In this document: positions 1-12,670 of the stretch, one piece after another
Numbering within the stretch: position 1 is the stretch's first letter
Layout of the letters: the number at the start of each line of letters is the position of its first letter
From: Nymphaea colorata
Taxonomy: Eukaryota > Streptophyta > Magnoliopsida > Nymphaeales > Nymphaeaceae
Assembly (NCBI RefSeq): GCF_008831285.2
Contig: NC_045142.1
Span: 687,001-751,000 of the forward strand
Direction: 5' to 3'
DNA length: 64,000 bases
Made by a program: the position numbers and the translations under genes
The notes under the pieces: model-generated
Told to the model about the DNA's origin: nothing
The model's input: the letters and a program-made list of their open reading frames with translations, nothing else
Databases searched by the model: none

Positions 1-2497
1 TGTTGGCTGAGACCAAGCTAGTATTAGCCGAACAATGGCCCAAAGGGTCGTATGAAGACAAAACATCATCCCCAATTTGTTAAAAAGAACAAGTGGGCAT
101 CATGTTTAGCTGGAGATTCTCATGTTAAGGGGGAAAAGCTGGAGATTCTCATGTTAATGGGGGAAAAGAATAGGAGACAAAGATGGCCCACCCCACTCTT
201 CATTCATTCACTTTCTCATGATTGAACGAACAGAAGGGCTTTTTTTTTTCTTTGAATCTTATTGTTTCTATCATTCAATTCACCTCAAATGATAGAAGTT
301 GAACACCATGCATGGGCCAACCCCAAATTCCATCGAGCAGTTCATCCAAGTCTCATCCAGCCAAGCAAATTAATAATGGACCACATGGCCCGCCGCTAAT
401 GGCCGGCTGTGGCCATGCATGTGGAATGAGAATGCTTGTTCGGGCATTTCAGCTTGAATCGGCGGAGTTAGATGACATTATAGTATAAGGTTACACTGGA
501 TTACCCTATAACGACTCAGCCTACCGAACTCAGACCCTTAGAATTGGACTTCTAATAGTTTTGGTTCAAGCCCTTAAAAGGTATGGGGACCTCTTAAGAA
601 CTCCCTTTTTTAAAATACTTTACAATCTTCAATATATAAATAACTAAGCTCTCAAAAGTAAGCAGGCCTTGATTTTTGGATCGGCTTGACCGAGCAACGG
701 TGAAATGCAAATAATACGAAAAACATTAGAAACTCCGTCTTTTTATATTTCAATAAAATCATGCAATTTTAAAAACTTGGCGAACGCAAAAACTTTAGCC
801 TAGCCAAACGCCAAAACGGTGAAAGTAGATCGGATATGTCCTACATAAGGTTTAAATCCATCCCATAGTTTTGGGTCTAAAATGGGAATGTATATCAAAA
901 TTGGAGGACAAGACGTCCCCTAAATACAAAAACCCACAAGCAAGCAAAGTGGGATTTTAATTTTTAGCCGGGGTTGGATCAAGTAACTTGGATCAGGTTG
1001 TGACTGGATTAAGAATTCCAACCCGGTTGGCAATTTGTACGTGTAAGCTGTAAAGGAGGGAGGATATTACCATGGATTCTGATCCAATCCAACTCTCCCT
1101 GCCTGCTATGACCTATGTGCTGCTGACGGAGAATGTGAAGGTCAAGCCACCACCGGGCAGTTTTATAATCCGGAAATCTTCTGGACCGTCGATCGGCGCA
1201 AGGTTGATACCGTGGGATGGCAAGTGCAGTTCCCGTGGGGCCAACGCCGGTTCACGGGACGCTGAGACGACCTCGCTTTCAGACAGTTCTGGTGACGGTA
1301 CAATCTTGGCCGCATGTCCCATTTACATGAGTGACGTTGTTCTCATTCAACACCCTTTAACACACTCGTGCACCGGAGCGACAGAAACTTCCAGTTCAAG
1401 TGCCCCCATTCCATTACTTCCCAAAACAAGAAGCGAATTCTAGCTCAAAAAGTTGTCGAAAACTGCAAATTTCCATCCACAAATACAAGAACAATCTTAA
1501 ATTTCGTTGTTGTTAGACTCAGAGAGCTCCGCCTGAATTTTGAAGATAAAAGCGAAAGAATGAATGAGCTTTTTACTGTTTTGCATGCAGGAAGACGGCA
1601 AGGGAAACGACAGGGGACGTCCCGTAGCCATCCACGAACCCGCTCGCTTGCCTTTGTGGATAGCAGCTGTAACGCATCGATGAAGCCTTGACACGTACTG
1701 ACTTGGACTTCCGGCGCACTTTCATACGCGCCGGAGGCAGCTGAACTCTGACCACCTCCGTGCAGTCAACCCCGGAAAAGAAGAAGCCTGGTCGCCCAAA
1801 CGGCTTCCAGGGGTTGATTAGTCACATGAAATTGGCCAAAAATGAAACTAACAAATTGATTGTAAGAAGCTCACACTGGCAACCAAGGAAAGAGCCACAG
1901 TTCCAACAACGCGTCACGGGTGGCATAGGGCCCTCTAGCTGTAAGTAGTAAGATGAAAATGTCCGAAAAATGTTATTGTCTTTAATCAGAAAGACCATTC
2001 GGTCCCCAACTGCCACATCTTCCGCCGGTGGCTCAGAGAACAAAAAAAAAAAAAGTCAGAAAAAGACAACCATGTCCTTCATTTATTTATGTGGGGGCTG
2101 AAAAGCCCTAATATTTAATTAACCAGTTGGCTGGCTGGATAGGGGGGGGGGCCATCGAAATTTACGTTGTTGCCCTTCGCCATTCTCTTTAAATACCTCT
2201 CCAGATCTCGCACTTCCCCGGTCAGGTGAATGAATCTTTTATCACATTCTCCTGCGACATGTTACGGAAATAGCCTCGAAAATGCGTCTGTTCGAGAGAA
2301 GCAGGGTAGGGGTAAAACGGTCACCTTCGACAAATAACTAAATTACGTTGCAAGTTTAACAATCTGACCTGTTGACAGCGGGAAGATCGAGGCACACTGA
2401 GAACTCTGGTCCAATTACCTAAATACACCTAAACTCGGGGCCGATGGACACGCGTCATATGAGTCACGACCTTCCGTACGGAGGGGTAATTTCGACA
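1..2497. other. Intergenic DNA upstream of FLA4
   Basis: I see no recognisable gene here. It contains a 29-bp tandem duplication near position 108, a moderately GC-rich patch around 1070-1330 with overlapping short open frames on both strands that match no family I know, and the probable FLA4 promoter in the last few hundred bases. The 123-codon frame starting at 1072 has no recognisable domain and is doubtful as a gene. Confidence 0.6.
108..166. repeat. 29-bp tandem duplication (2 copies)
   Basis: Two adjacent copies start with AGCTGGAGATTCTCATGTTA, at 108 and 137. The second copy carries one extra base before its G-run. It looks like a simple local duplication. Confidence 0.8.
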
Positions 2498-2505
2498 TAT
2501 AAAAA
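2498..2505 (+). promoter_or_regulatory. Probable TATA box of FLA4
   Basis: TATAAAAA lies 157 bases before the FLA4 start codon. A transcription start about 30 bases downstream would give a 5' leader of roughly 125 bases. This is assigned from motif and position only. Confidence 0.5.
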
Positions 2506-2654
2506 GCTGCAGAGCTTTTCGTAATCCGACCAGAAAAGGATCAGATAAAATAAATAAGAAAATAAATATAATAAATAAAACCCTTTTTCTTGGCGCTCAC
2601 TCTGCTCCCACTCGCGCGCGCACTCGGAAGCCCGCTGCGCTTGCTCGCCGGAAA

Positions 2655-3926
2655 ATGCCGCCGCTGCCGGAGTCCGGAGTCCGACGTCGCTTCGCTGCCG
2701 TGATTGGGGTCGTCCTCTTGTTGTTTTCCCGCGCCGTCGGCTTCAACGTCACGACATTCCTCTCGTCCTTCCCCGACTTTTCCACCTTCAACCACCTCCT
2801 CGCAACCACCGAAGTTGCCGGAGATCTCGACCGCCGGTCGTCTCTCACAATTCTTGCGGTGCCCAACCACCTCCTCGACTCCACCAGCCTCGGCAGGCTC
2901 CCTTCCGCCCAGATCTCCGACGTCCTGCGCTACCACGTCCTCCTCCAGTACCTAGACTGGACGGCGCTCCGTCAGATCCCGGCGTCCGGGAAGCTCGTTG
3001 CGACGCTCTACCAGACGACCGGCCGCGCTGAGGCGAACCTCGGGGCGGTAAACATCACGCACGACCCCTTGACGGGAAACGTCACTGTGCGGCCGCCGGG
3101 CGCCTTCGCCCCCTCGAACGCCACAGTCGTCTCGCTGATACGCGCCGTCCCCTACTCCGTGGCGGTGTACGCCGTCGACGGCCTGCTCCTGCCTTCGGGA
3201 TACGGTCTCTCGGCGTCGGAGAGCCGCCCGCAGGTGCATATCAACATCACCGGCGTGCTGATCGGCGCGAAGGACTTCAACGTCGTGGCGGCGATGCTGG
3301 CGGCCTCGGGCGTCACGGCGGAGTTCGAGAACGACGAGCAGGGAGCCGGGATCACAGCCTTTCTCCCGACGGACGACGCCTTCACCGACCTATCGGCGCA
3401 GCGCCTGCAGAGCCTCCCGGCGGACACGAAGGCGGTGGTGCTCAAGTATCACGTCCTCCACTCCTACTACCCCCTCGGCTCCCTGCAATCGATCGTCAAT
3501 CCCGTGCAACCAACGCTTGCGACGGAGGAGAAGGGCGCCGGAAGCTTCACACTTAACATCACCAGGGCCAACGGATCCGTCGCCCTCGACACCGGAATCG
3601 TTCAGGCAGCAATCACGCAGACGGTCTACGACCAGAAGCCGGTGGCGATCTTCGGCATCTCGAACGTGCTCCTTCCCAGAGAGGTCTTCGGCTCCGGGCA
3701 GGTCGACCAGAGCACGCCGGTAAGCGGCCCCCCCGATTACTCGTCGGCCCCTACAGAACGCCCCGCACAATCACCCGGTGCCGCCATTTCCCCGACGAGC
3801 GAGGTGCCCCCGATCGGGAGCCTTGGAGGCGTGTCGAGTAGCGCCGGCGGCGGCGGAGAAGAGCGAAGCGTCGTCGTCGCCGGGATTTTGGGGTTTTTAG
3901 GGTTGTGGTGGATCGCCGCCTTGTGA
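2655..3926 (+). CDS. FLA4: Fasciclin-like arabinogalactan protein, FLA4/SOS5 type
   Basis: Single-exon gene of 423 codons for a secreted, probably GPI-anchored cell-wall glycoprotein. Residues 1-29 form a signal peptide (basic RRR, then AAVIGVVLLLF). Two fasciclin (FAS1) domains follow, at about 31-180 and 195-346. The second has the typical H1 motif (ITAFLPTDDAF, 233-243) and H2 region (KYHVLHSYY, 264-272). Seven N-glycosylation sequons are visible (N31, N133, N142, N155, N197, N301, N306). A Pro/Ser/Ala/Thr-rich tail (354-386) resembles an arabinogalactan glycomodule. The SSAGGGG stretch followed by a hydrophobic C-terminus (406-423) fits GPI-anchor addition. The second domain, with LHSYYPLGSL and NPVQPTLATEE, points to the FLA4 branch; the Arabidopsis member (SOS5) acts with FEI receptor kinases in wall biosynthesis, salt tolerance and mucilage adherence. 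Oddities: the linker between the FAS1 domains is very short and proline-poor, and the gene is much more GC-rich than its surroundings. The FLA4 assignment rests on remembered family features. Confidence 0.9.
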   Translation: MPPLPESGVRRRFAAVIGVVLLLFSRAVGFNVTTFLSSFPDFSTFNHLLATTEVAGDLDRRSSLTILAVPNHLLDSTSLGRLPSAQISDVLRYHVLLQYLDWTALRQIPASGKLVATLYQTTGRAEANLGAVNITHDPLTGNVTVRPPGAFAPSNATVVSLIRAVPYSVAVYAVDGLLLPSGYGLSASESRPQVHINITGVLIGAKDFNVVAAMLAASGVTAEFENDEQGAGITAFLPTDDAFTDLSAQRLQSLPADTKAVVLKYHVLHSYYPLGSLQSIVNPVQPTLATEEKGAGSFTLNITRANGSVALDTGIVQAAITQTVYDQKPVAIFGISNVLLPREVFGSGQVDQSTPVSGPPDYSSAPTERPAQSPGAAISPTSEVPPIGSLGGVSSSAGGGGEERSVVVAGILGFLGLWWIAAL

Positions 3927-4267
3927 AAACGATTCCCGGTTTCCCATTTTTTTCATTTTTTTTCGCATTAAAATTTTATTATATATGCTGCAAAAAAGCA
4001 GTGATTTTTTTTTCTTTTTTGTGATTCGAATTTTTTGTACTCGAAATAACGAGGAATTTTTTGGGCTTTTTTTTTTTCTCTAGTTATTTTATTTTATTTT
4101 ACGGTATAGAATTGTTGATTTGTGGAAGAGAAAAGAAAATTCTGGATCTTCAAAACTCTTGTTTCTTTTGCTTGTCAGAAGAATTTTGGATTTTCCAGGA
4201 CTTTGGTCTTTTGGGTGGCACCGAGATCCCAATTAGTCCAGCCACAAGCCGAAATGAACGGCAGAGT

Positions 4268-4338
4268 GCGTTTGGCATCAGCGCTGGCAGCATGATCAAG
4301 TTCATGAAAAGTGGGATCAATTTCAGTCTAGTGCCAAA
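4268..4338. mobile_element. Short MITE-like inverted repeat
   Basis: CGTTTGGCA at the left and TGCCAAACG at the right form a perfect 9-bp inverted repeat around about 50 bases. Such GTTTGGCA ends are common on small non-autonomous DNA elements in plants. I could not find a clear target-site duplication, so the limits are approximate. Confidence 0.4.
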
Positions 4339-7300
4339 CGGGGGTCCACTTTGGTCGAGTTTTTAAGATGAGAGAGGAGAGGGTAGAGAGAATGAGGCAA
4401 AGGAGAAAGGCTTTTAGGCTGGGAAGATGGTCCCTTTTAGGATGTGGGACCCGGAACCAACTGGCAATTCCCTTCTCCTTTGGATTTTTTTCACGCTATA
4501 TTCCATTACAGGGTACACAACAACCCCTAGTTTTTTGGTGATGTTGCAAAGGTGCGTCTTAGTTTCAATGTATTTCGTTTAACCATCTCTTATCTTCTCT
4601 TCTCTTCTCTTCGGTGTGTGTGTATCTCTAAATTAGTTTTAATTTTAAACTATAGTTAGAAGGGGTGGTAGTGCACAAGGACAAGTGCTCTGAAGAACTC
4701 GGGATTGAGTACTTGCTTGCCTGTTTCATGAACTACTCACCTTAACATAAAATAAAAAACTATAATTAAAAGTATGAAAAAGATTAATTGGTATAAAAAG
4801 TGCCAGGGCAACCAATTTGTCAAATCCACACAACTCAAAGATGAACTTGAAATTCTTTGTGTGTGTGTGTTGGGACTTTCTCTTACATCAATGAGCTCCA
4901 AAAGCTCCCAATCAATCATGGAGCTGCTGGGCATTCCTAGAGAGCCCAGCGATCAAAGTGGGCTTTGCAAATGGATCGGGTGAGGTCCGAATTTGATGCT
5001 CCTGGCTTTTGGCTTTTTATAGATATGGACCATAAGAATAATTCTTGGGATATCTTTTGTGTTGGGTTTAGTTTCGCATGCTTATGTCAATTCAATACAT
5101 GGATCAATGTTTTTTCCTTTCCTTCCATAATCTAGGCAATCCAAAAAAAGTCACATGGTGGAAAACCCAGTTTTGTATAAAATTGGCTTTTTGAAAAATT
5201 AAGATTTTTAATAAGTTTATAAAACATATTTTTGCATCCAAATCACTTTTTTTTTTTTTTTTGAATAACTTGGAGGGCAAGGTTAATCACTCTCATTTTG
5301 AAAACCAGCCAGAATGAGATGTGACTTCCAGTCCCCTAACATTCCCTTTTGACTCCGAATCATTGTAGAAAATTCGCTACATACATGCCCACCATTTGGT
5401 AATAATTCCAGAAACAGACTTCACGTTTTTTAAAGTTTTTAGACCAACCAATGTTTTTTTTTTCTTTTTGTTTCTTTGGTACAGTACCGTGGAGCTGGTT
5501 ATGTCTAACAGGAAAAGGCAACTTTTGCTGGCCTACTTTTCACTATTATTTTTATCTCTTAACTGTAGTTAAAAGCCCGGCTAAATTATTAGAGCGGCAG
5601 TTATACCATGTTTGGTTTTTATAAACTTACAAGGCAAACAAAGAAAAGGATAGATCGTCGCCACTTTTAACCAGAGGCCAATTGGCCGCTTGACAGCAAA
5701 AGTTTGCTACTTATTGACAAATTCAAATGCATGAAGCCAGCTTTTTAGTTTATAGCCAAAACTTAGGACTAGAACTGAAGTTTACTTTTACACGAATATT
5801 TGATTTGAAATCATGATGGTGAAACGTATTTATTGTGAAATGATTATCTTTCCGAAATCCAAGTCTCGTAGGAAGCCAATCTGTTGATACTCCACTTTAT
5901 GATATTTCACCCAAAAAAAAAAACAGTTTGTAGTCGCAAATCACAGTAACCTTCTAAGTTGACTAAATAATTCACACAAACATGCATTGAAAAATATTGA
6001 AACATAAGAAAAGTAATACTCTACCTTTAATAAAATGGGATTTCTTTTCAACAAAGAGAATTGTCACAAAAACATTTAAATTGATCTCTCTCACTCTCTC
6101 TCATATGCCAAATCATGACGAAACCAGCCAAAAAAAAATTGTGGATTGTGAACAACACTTCTCTGATTTTTTTTTTTTTGGCGGCAGAATGGTCTTTCAC
6201 AATATATCTTCCTCTTTTCCGTTCATGAAATGGGTGTTTGTAAATTTTTTTTATAAATTTAAGCACTTTTCTGTAATTTTACAAATATTAGGTATCGCCA
6301 TATAGCTTTAGCAAAATTTGAGTTTTTTTTTTTTTTTAATTTTCCGCTCACACCATCTATATGGTCTCATTATAATAAAAATAAGAACAGACTCAGTTAC
6401 TTTTTTTTTTTTTTTCATAACCACATGGTGCTCACATCAGCCTCACAAAATTTGTTTATTTTTATGTTAATGTTTTGATATATTTGATTGTTTATATATA
6501 TATATATAGGTATCAATAAAACATTACAGTTATTGAACAAGTGCCCCTCCATCCAAAATTTCAGGTTCTATGAAGGTCGAGGTCTGCTTTCCGTTTAAAA
6601 CAAGAAGGGTTTGCGGTTTCTCACAAAATTTTAAGTCATCCAATACATGGCAGAATCTAGTAGCTTAGAAATCATTTGTTCCTGGATGAAAAGCTTGCTA
6701 ATAGTTGTGCTTCTTGTACCATGTATAGAAAATTAATTGTGAAACAGATACTCATTTTCTTCTATGATGAGGTATTTTCTTGGGAAAATGATAAAGAAAA
6801 AGATGCCTCTCAATAGAATCCTCCGTAAGTCACAGGCTCTGTTATCCTCCATGAACGTCGAGGCCTGAGTTCCGCAATGGAGCGAAGCTTTTTTGGCAGT
6901 GATAGATTGAACATCTACGTGAAAGAGATTCGAACTTTAAAAAATTTGTTTTTGAAAAAAAAAAAAAAAAAAACCAAACTTCTGATTGAATTCAATTCAA
7001 TAGATGCCATGAATCTTTCGAGAAAATGGTTCGGCATTCAATCGATCTGATTTTGATATTCGCGCTCTTAATATTCAATCCCTCCAATATTCTTCTTGCA
7101 TGTCAGGTGGGCGATAGAACTCAACATTCGAGAGTTACATCATATAATATGGTCAGTTATGTTGTCAATATATACACTAATGATACTTTTAGACTTAAAT
7201 TTCATCTTACAATTAAATCATGGATTCATGCATGTACACAACGCCAACTTGGTGATGATAAAAAAAGCGGGTTTGGATCAAGGACAGATCCAAAACAGCC

Positions 7301-8935
7301 AAAATTGAAGGAGAACCGCCAAATCATGACTTCAAAAGGATCCGATATTTGCTGTTGATTGGAGTATTCCCCACGCAAATGATCTTGATGCGTAGTGTCA
7401 TGATGGTGTGACCGCCCATCGGTAAAATGGATGGTGGAGATTTTGGATACCTTTAGAAGTATGATTTGCAAAGTTACATTCTGATACACAACCACCAAGA
7501 CTTAACGGTTCTGCAATGGCTTCTGTGGTTTGAGTGTGGTGTCCAACACCTTGTTGGAACACTACTCACACGGCAATTTTGCAGTAAGGGGGCGCTTTGT
7601 GACGAGAAATGTGAAGGGTTTGGATTTATGTAAGATATCTAACTAAAGTCAAAGACATTCAAATTTGGATTCAACTAATATTTGGATATGAAACTAATTA
7701 CAACCCTTTTGCATTTGAATCCGAATCCGAGCATGAATACAATCTGAATTCAAGTATGGTTAAATTTCTGCTTCGTGCTTGTTGGGTTCGAATTCCGCTG
7801 GCTGCAAGATCACATCTTCTTATTACTATGAACATGAAAAGAGATAGAAGAAGATAGCAAGACTTACTTATGCCCACCCAGCTAGGGGTTAGACTTAAGA
7901 CATTCAAGTCGAAGAAGGTCGCATATGAGAGCAGCTGGTCTGGTAAGTATCTGTTCTATCAAACAAAGGTTGGATGGCTTTGAAAACCAAAGAACCAATC
8001 TTGTACCAAAAAAAAAATTGATAAAGATCTCAAGTAGTTCAGGTCAGATGTTGTCTATGCACCAAATCTAAGAAGATTATAGCCGAAACTTTTTCTTGTT
8101 CCATTTGAACTTCTGGTTGATTTTTAATGGCCATTTGCCCGCGCCTTGCCATTGTGGATCGATCCAAGTGGTCTGCCATGTTGGTCATGGTCAGTCAGAA
8201 GTGCACATATTCAAAATTCATGAACTCTTTGAGTCCTTCCAAAAGGAGTTGCAGGCCTCACATACTGTGCTAAGGGGCAGCTTGTGACTGACCCAAGGAT
8301 CAGCCAAGCCAAGCCACTAGGGCAAGTGTGGCATGATTCCCTACTTTGTGGGCACTTTGGCATCTTATGAAAAGTGGTTGCAAGAAAGAACAAGAGGTGT
8401 ATGTTAATCCTGCTTGAACAGATCCAGACAAGGAGAAGGACAAGTGCACATCAATAGGCCACAGAAGCCATGTGAGTGTGTTTGCAATTAGATAATCCAA
8501 GGGCCTCGAGGCATTGCAGGGATACTGGCCATGTGGCCGGGCGGGATTGCATGAGCATGTTTTTCGCCGTGAATCGATTCAAGCCAGGTTGCAGGCGTGC
8601 CGCAGCTTTTCGCAGTTAAATGGTTGTTGTGTGCCGCAACTCAAGATCTACATTGCAAGGCAAGCTAGGCATATCTGTACTTTGGATGATACTAAACCAC
8701 CATGGCATCTCTTTCTCTTCTACCTTTCTTCTCTTGGTGTGGTGAGTGAGACAGACTTCAATCCTAACAAAGACTTTTAGCATCAGTGATTGCTTTGCGT
8801 GATACTAAAACCATGTTAGAGATCAGATTTTCAGCATTGGAATTCGCTGTTGGTAGTTTGTTTTGATGTGAAAAGCGGGTTTATGACAATGATCTTTGCA
8901 TCTTATGTAAGGCTGAAATCGGTGAACTTCACCCA

Positions 8936-9075
8936 GATCCGTCAAGATCTTAGAACTGCATATCTGAAGTCGGACGATCCATGGTTTTTATAATGTAATG
9001 CGGGCCTCAAATCAAGTCAGCAGTTGTGAAATCCACTGTTTGCTTAATTCAACAGCAGATTTCACCTAATGCTGA
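8936..9075. repeat. Dispersed repeat shared with 26.5-26.7 kb
   Basis: The stretch around GGTTTTTATAATGTAATG and the following TTGTGAAATCC.(C/G)TGTTTG closely resembles 26602-26665 in the same orientation and order. It looks like a truncated copy of the inverted-repeat element at 26259-26737. No termini were found here. Confidence 0.55.
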
Positions 9076-10381
9076 ACTGAAATCAGCATGGGATCTCAGA
9101 TCCGAGGGTCCTATGGACTATAAGATGGCCCAGTCCCAAAGTAGCCAGATCAACAAACAAACATGCTAGAATCATACTTGTTTACCTTGGCATCAAGGTG
9201 ATCATTTTGTCTCACCTTGGCATATCAATAATATTCTCATCCGTTACTCTTTTAGGGCTCGTTTGACAGCAGGGAAGAGAACATCCGCATTCTAAATCAT
9301 GTGTTCGCCTCCACCATGCTAAGCACTTACAAAAAAATGATTGAGCACTTCATATTAATGCCAGGTTCGCTTTCGTCTGTGTCATGTAATCATAGCCATA
9401 AGCAGTGGCGGAGCCTCATGAACTGCCCACACTAGCCTCACAAAGTTTTCTTATTTTTTATGTTGATGCTTATATATATAAGCTAAAGTGGCCAGAAGGA
9501 TATGGAAACTTATAGAAGAAGCTCAAGTTGAGCATCATCCTCTAGCGATAGCCTAGAGCTGATCTATATATGCATGTCAGACTAACTTGCATGAACAACC
9601 AATGTTGTAAAAATCGGTTTCTGAACCGAATCAGCTGAACCCATTGTGCATATGCAGCCGAAAATGCTCAAAAGATTTTGGGAAAATATAAATGAAAAAG
9701 CTAATTTAAAATTAGTTGAAATAATAAAAAATAAATTTATTTAAAGAAATAGTAAAATATTGACATGCTGCACTCTTAAATAGGCCACTGAATCAAAAAA
9801 GTCCAACTTAAGCTGATTCTGGCTGCATTGCAATAAACACATAATTTTGATATTGGGAAGCTACACCCAGACCAAGATGCCTGTATGTATGCTAGTCGAC
9901 TCATTCAAGTGGGGAAATAACTCAAATATTCCAATTAGGAACTGGGAATGGAGAGTGGGAACACAGATTGGGGTCGAAACGTTATTAGTACAGGTGATTT
10001 GATTATCACAAGTTTGGTAGATCTGGATCTGTTGTGCAGATACAGAAAATTTGAGTTTATTCTGATCCAATTCATATGGATTTCCAGAGTTCACTGCTCC
10101 AAGACAACACAAACTCAAACAAACAGAGGTCTTTGAGAGGTACGTAAGAAAGATCCGAACTTGCCCATCCAAATATGAAGAAAAGTTATCCATTTTCCAT
10201 CTCGAACATATCGAGTGAACCAGGACCAATGTATCCAGATCAATTCCATATCACATACTTTTCTCAAAAGATGGGAGCTATCAAATTGGATTCTGTCCGA
10301 ACTGTTATAAGGGCTATAGTCGGTTGATCCACCATGCCCCAGTACCGATCCAATCAAAATTGAACCACCGACTCGTTGTTA

Positions 10382-10819
10382 GGGCTGTATACGAGCGAAC
10401 CCGAGCTTGGTCAGCTCAAAAAACTCGAGCTCGAGCTCGGCTCAAAAAACTCGAGCTCGAGCTCGGCTCGAACTCGGTTCGAGCTCCCTATAACAAGCTC
10501 GAGCTCGACTCAACTACACAAAATCGAGTTTGAGCTCGACTCATTTATCCCATTTAACTCGCATAGGCATTAACTCATGTAAGCGTTAACTCGTTCAACT
10601 CGTGTAAGCGTGAACCCGTATAACTTGTGAAACCGGTTTTACCAATATTATATGGAGTACCGATTTGTGAGTTGAGTCGAGTATGAACGAGTCGAGTTGC
10701 TGAAACTCTTATCATTTCGAGTATGATTATAAGGTAGAACTAGGCTCTTTTATAAACGAGCCGAGTTTTTTCGAGCGAGTTCGAGTCGAGCCCAAGTCGG
10801 CTCGACTTGTTGTGCAGCC
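10382..10819. mobile_element. GAGCTC-rich inverted-repeat element
   Basis: The left end begins GGGCTGTATACGAGC. The right end, read on the minus strand, begins GGCTGCACAACAAGTC, so the ends form an imperfect inverted repeat. Both arms continue into degenerate GAGCTCG/CGAGTC repeats and contain the motif AAAAAACTCG in inverted orientation. This fits a non-autonomous DNA transposon of about 440 bp with internal short repeats. No coding potential or convincing target-site duplication was seen. Confidence 0.55.
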
Positions 10820-12598
10820 GGAAGCCAGATTTAGTTTCATGTGTAAAAGCATCCCAGATCCATAGTCTGTTTCGGATCAGTGGGTTGTCTCGGAGCATTG
10901 AAACTAACTAGGATTCACAGCACACAACTCCAAACCATCAGTATCAAGTTTCTGACTATGCAAGGCTCTCAGCCAGAGAGAGAGCTGGGAACATCCATTT
11001 TAAAATTTATACTCTTTCTCTCTGGTCTGCAGATACAGTTGGAGTTTTAATGGGTACAGTTGCAATAATGTGAATGAAAGGGGAGGAGAGAAAGGAGTCG
11101 TGGGGGTGGATGGGATTAAATATGACAAGTTGAAGACGCTGCGGCAAAACAAGCGAACCCTTTCTAATGGTTTTGGGTGTCCGAAGCCATATATAACTTA
11201 TTACTTTATACGAACATAGGAAGTATAGGTGATGTGAACACAGCAAATACTGAAGCTTCTACCAATGAGAAAACTCCTCCGTTCCTTCGAAAGACCAAGT
11301 TGTTCACTTCACACTGAACAAGTGGGGATCGATAGATAGGTGCTGATCAACTGCTCCCTCATTTAAGTAAGCATTGAGGATTAAAGTGGGAAAGCAATGG
11401 AAGTTAGCAGCCAAGAAAGTAGTGGGAGATGCGATTATAAAAATCAACGTTATAGGCGAAAGTCAGAAGTCAATGGAGAAAAGCAAGGGGGAAGGCGATC
11501 GTGAGAACATTGCCATTTAGCTTCACTGCTACTCCAATTCTTTCGAAAGAAATTTTTGGTTGAACTGAGTTTTTCTTTTTTTCATTTTAATGTGCGACCA
11601 GTTGTCCAAGAGAAGGTTTGGTGTTATAGGGATCGAGAGAGAGAGAGAGTGCTGGTGGATTCAAATGCTAGAAATCCACTTGCTGCGAAATGAATCATGT
11701 CCACTTTGAAAGTTGGTACAGATATTTCTTTATTATCGTTACTGTTTCTCTCTCTAGGAGTGGAACTCTACCACCCTTTGCTTGAACTTTTGAACAATCA
11801 ACTTGCACGTCTTCCCGTTTTTAAATGCGAGTTATGTTGGATGTTGACCTGAATTTCGTCATGAGAAGGTTGGGGGAGCAATGATGAAGCCACCATTTAT
11901 ATATATTCACCAAGTAGCGATGCAATTAAAACACTTGAATAAGTTTTCAAAAGAGAGTTTGGAGTCTTTTTCTACAACTGCTAGTCTTCATTTCATTGTC
12001 AGACAACTTTGCATACATATTTGGATTCAACGATTCAGAAGTCAATCCCCATTCAAAGAAACCATTTACATTTTTATGCCTTCTTGCTTTCATACACAAT
12101 ATATAGGAAGGTGCTTATTGCTCAAGCGTTTTTTTTTTTTTTTTTAGGTTGGACTTTAAATTAATACACCTACTTCATTTAATTGTTTAATTTTCTTGGG
12201 TCCACCGTGCATTTGTATGGGTCGGACCAGGAACTAAAAGTCGTATTTGATTCATTTGTATGTTGGAGTTTGAGATTTTCTTTTTCTATGGTAGATCTAT
12301 TTTGAGTAGGACCCGACCCGACCCGACCCATGTAGCCACTGAAGGGGTGGGGATGCGGTGAGTCACGTGCATGGTGATGCCATCTGCAACGTGGCAAGTA
12401 ACGATTAGGCGATGTTCTGGGTGGGCATGCGTAGATAGGCACTTGTCCTCGTGTTTGCTTTGCCCATCAACAAGTCAAGTCTCTCTCTCGTAATGATATC
12501 CTTTGTAGTGCTGCTGACCTCATTTTGCTTTTTACCTTTTTTTTTTTCTTTTTTTTTTTATAAGATGTTATATAAGATGTTATAGTATGAATTTACCA

Positions 12599-12670
12599 AT
12601 TAGTTATCTATGGACGACGAGACTCGGCCAAGTGATTAGTTATCTATGGACGACGAGACTCGGCCACACT
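12599..12670. repeat. 36-bp tandem duplication (2 copies)
   Basis: The units at 12599-12634 and 12635-12670 share about 32 identical leading bases, including ATTAGTTATCTATGGACGAC. The near identity implies a recent duplication. Confidence 0.85.

Larger units (their letters stand above)
3927..10381. other. Gene-free AT-rich spacer downstream of FLA4
   Basis: This holds the FLA4 3' untranslated region and then long AT-rich DNA with many poly-A/T runs. I recognise no gene. It includes a 70-bp hairpin-like element near 4268-4338, a block near 8936-9075 related to the inverted-repeat element at 26.3-26.7 kb, and a GCAGTGGCGGAGCC motif near 9403 of the kind found at hAT element ends. A frame starting at 7026 begins with a signal-peptide-like stretch but leads nowhere recognisable. 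Confidence 0.6.

Noticed and set aside
1072-1443. 123-codon frame in a GC-richer patch, with an overlapping antisense frame
   Set aside because: No motif, no signal peptide and no neighbouring exon. Frames on both strands are open, as expected by chance in such composition.
7785-7800. GGGTTCGAATTCC resembling a Pol III B box
   Set aside because: No A box at a suitable distance upstream and no tRNA fold.
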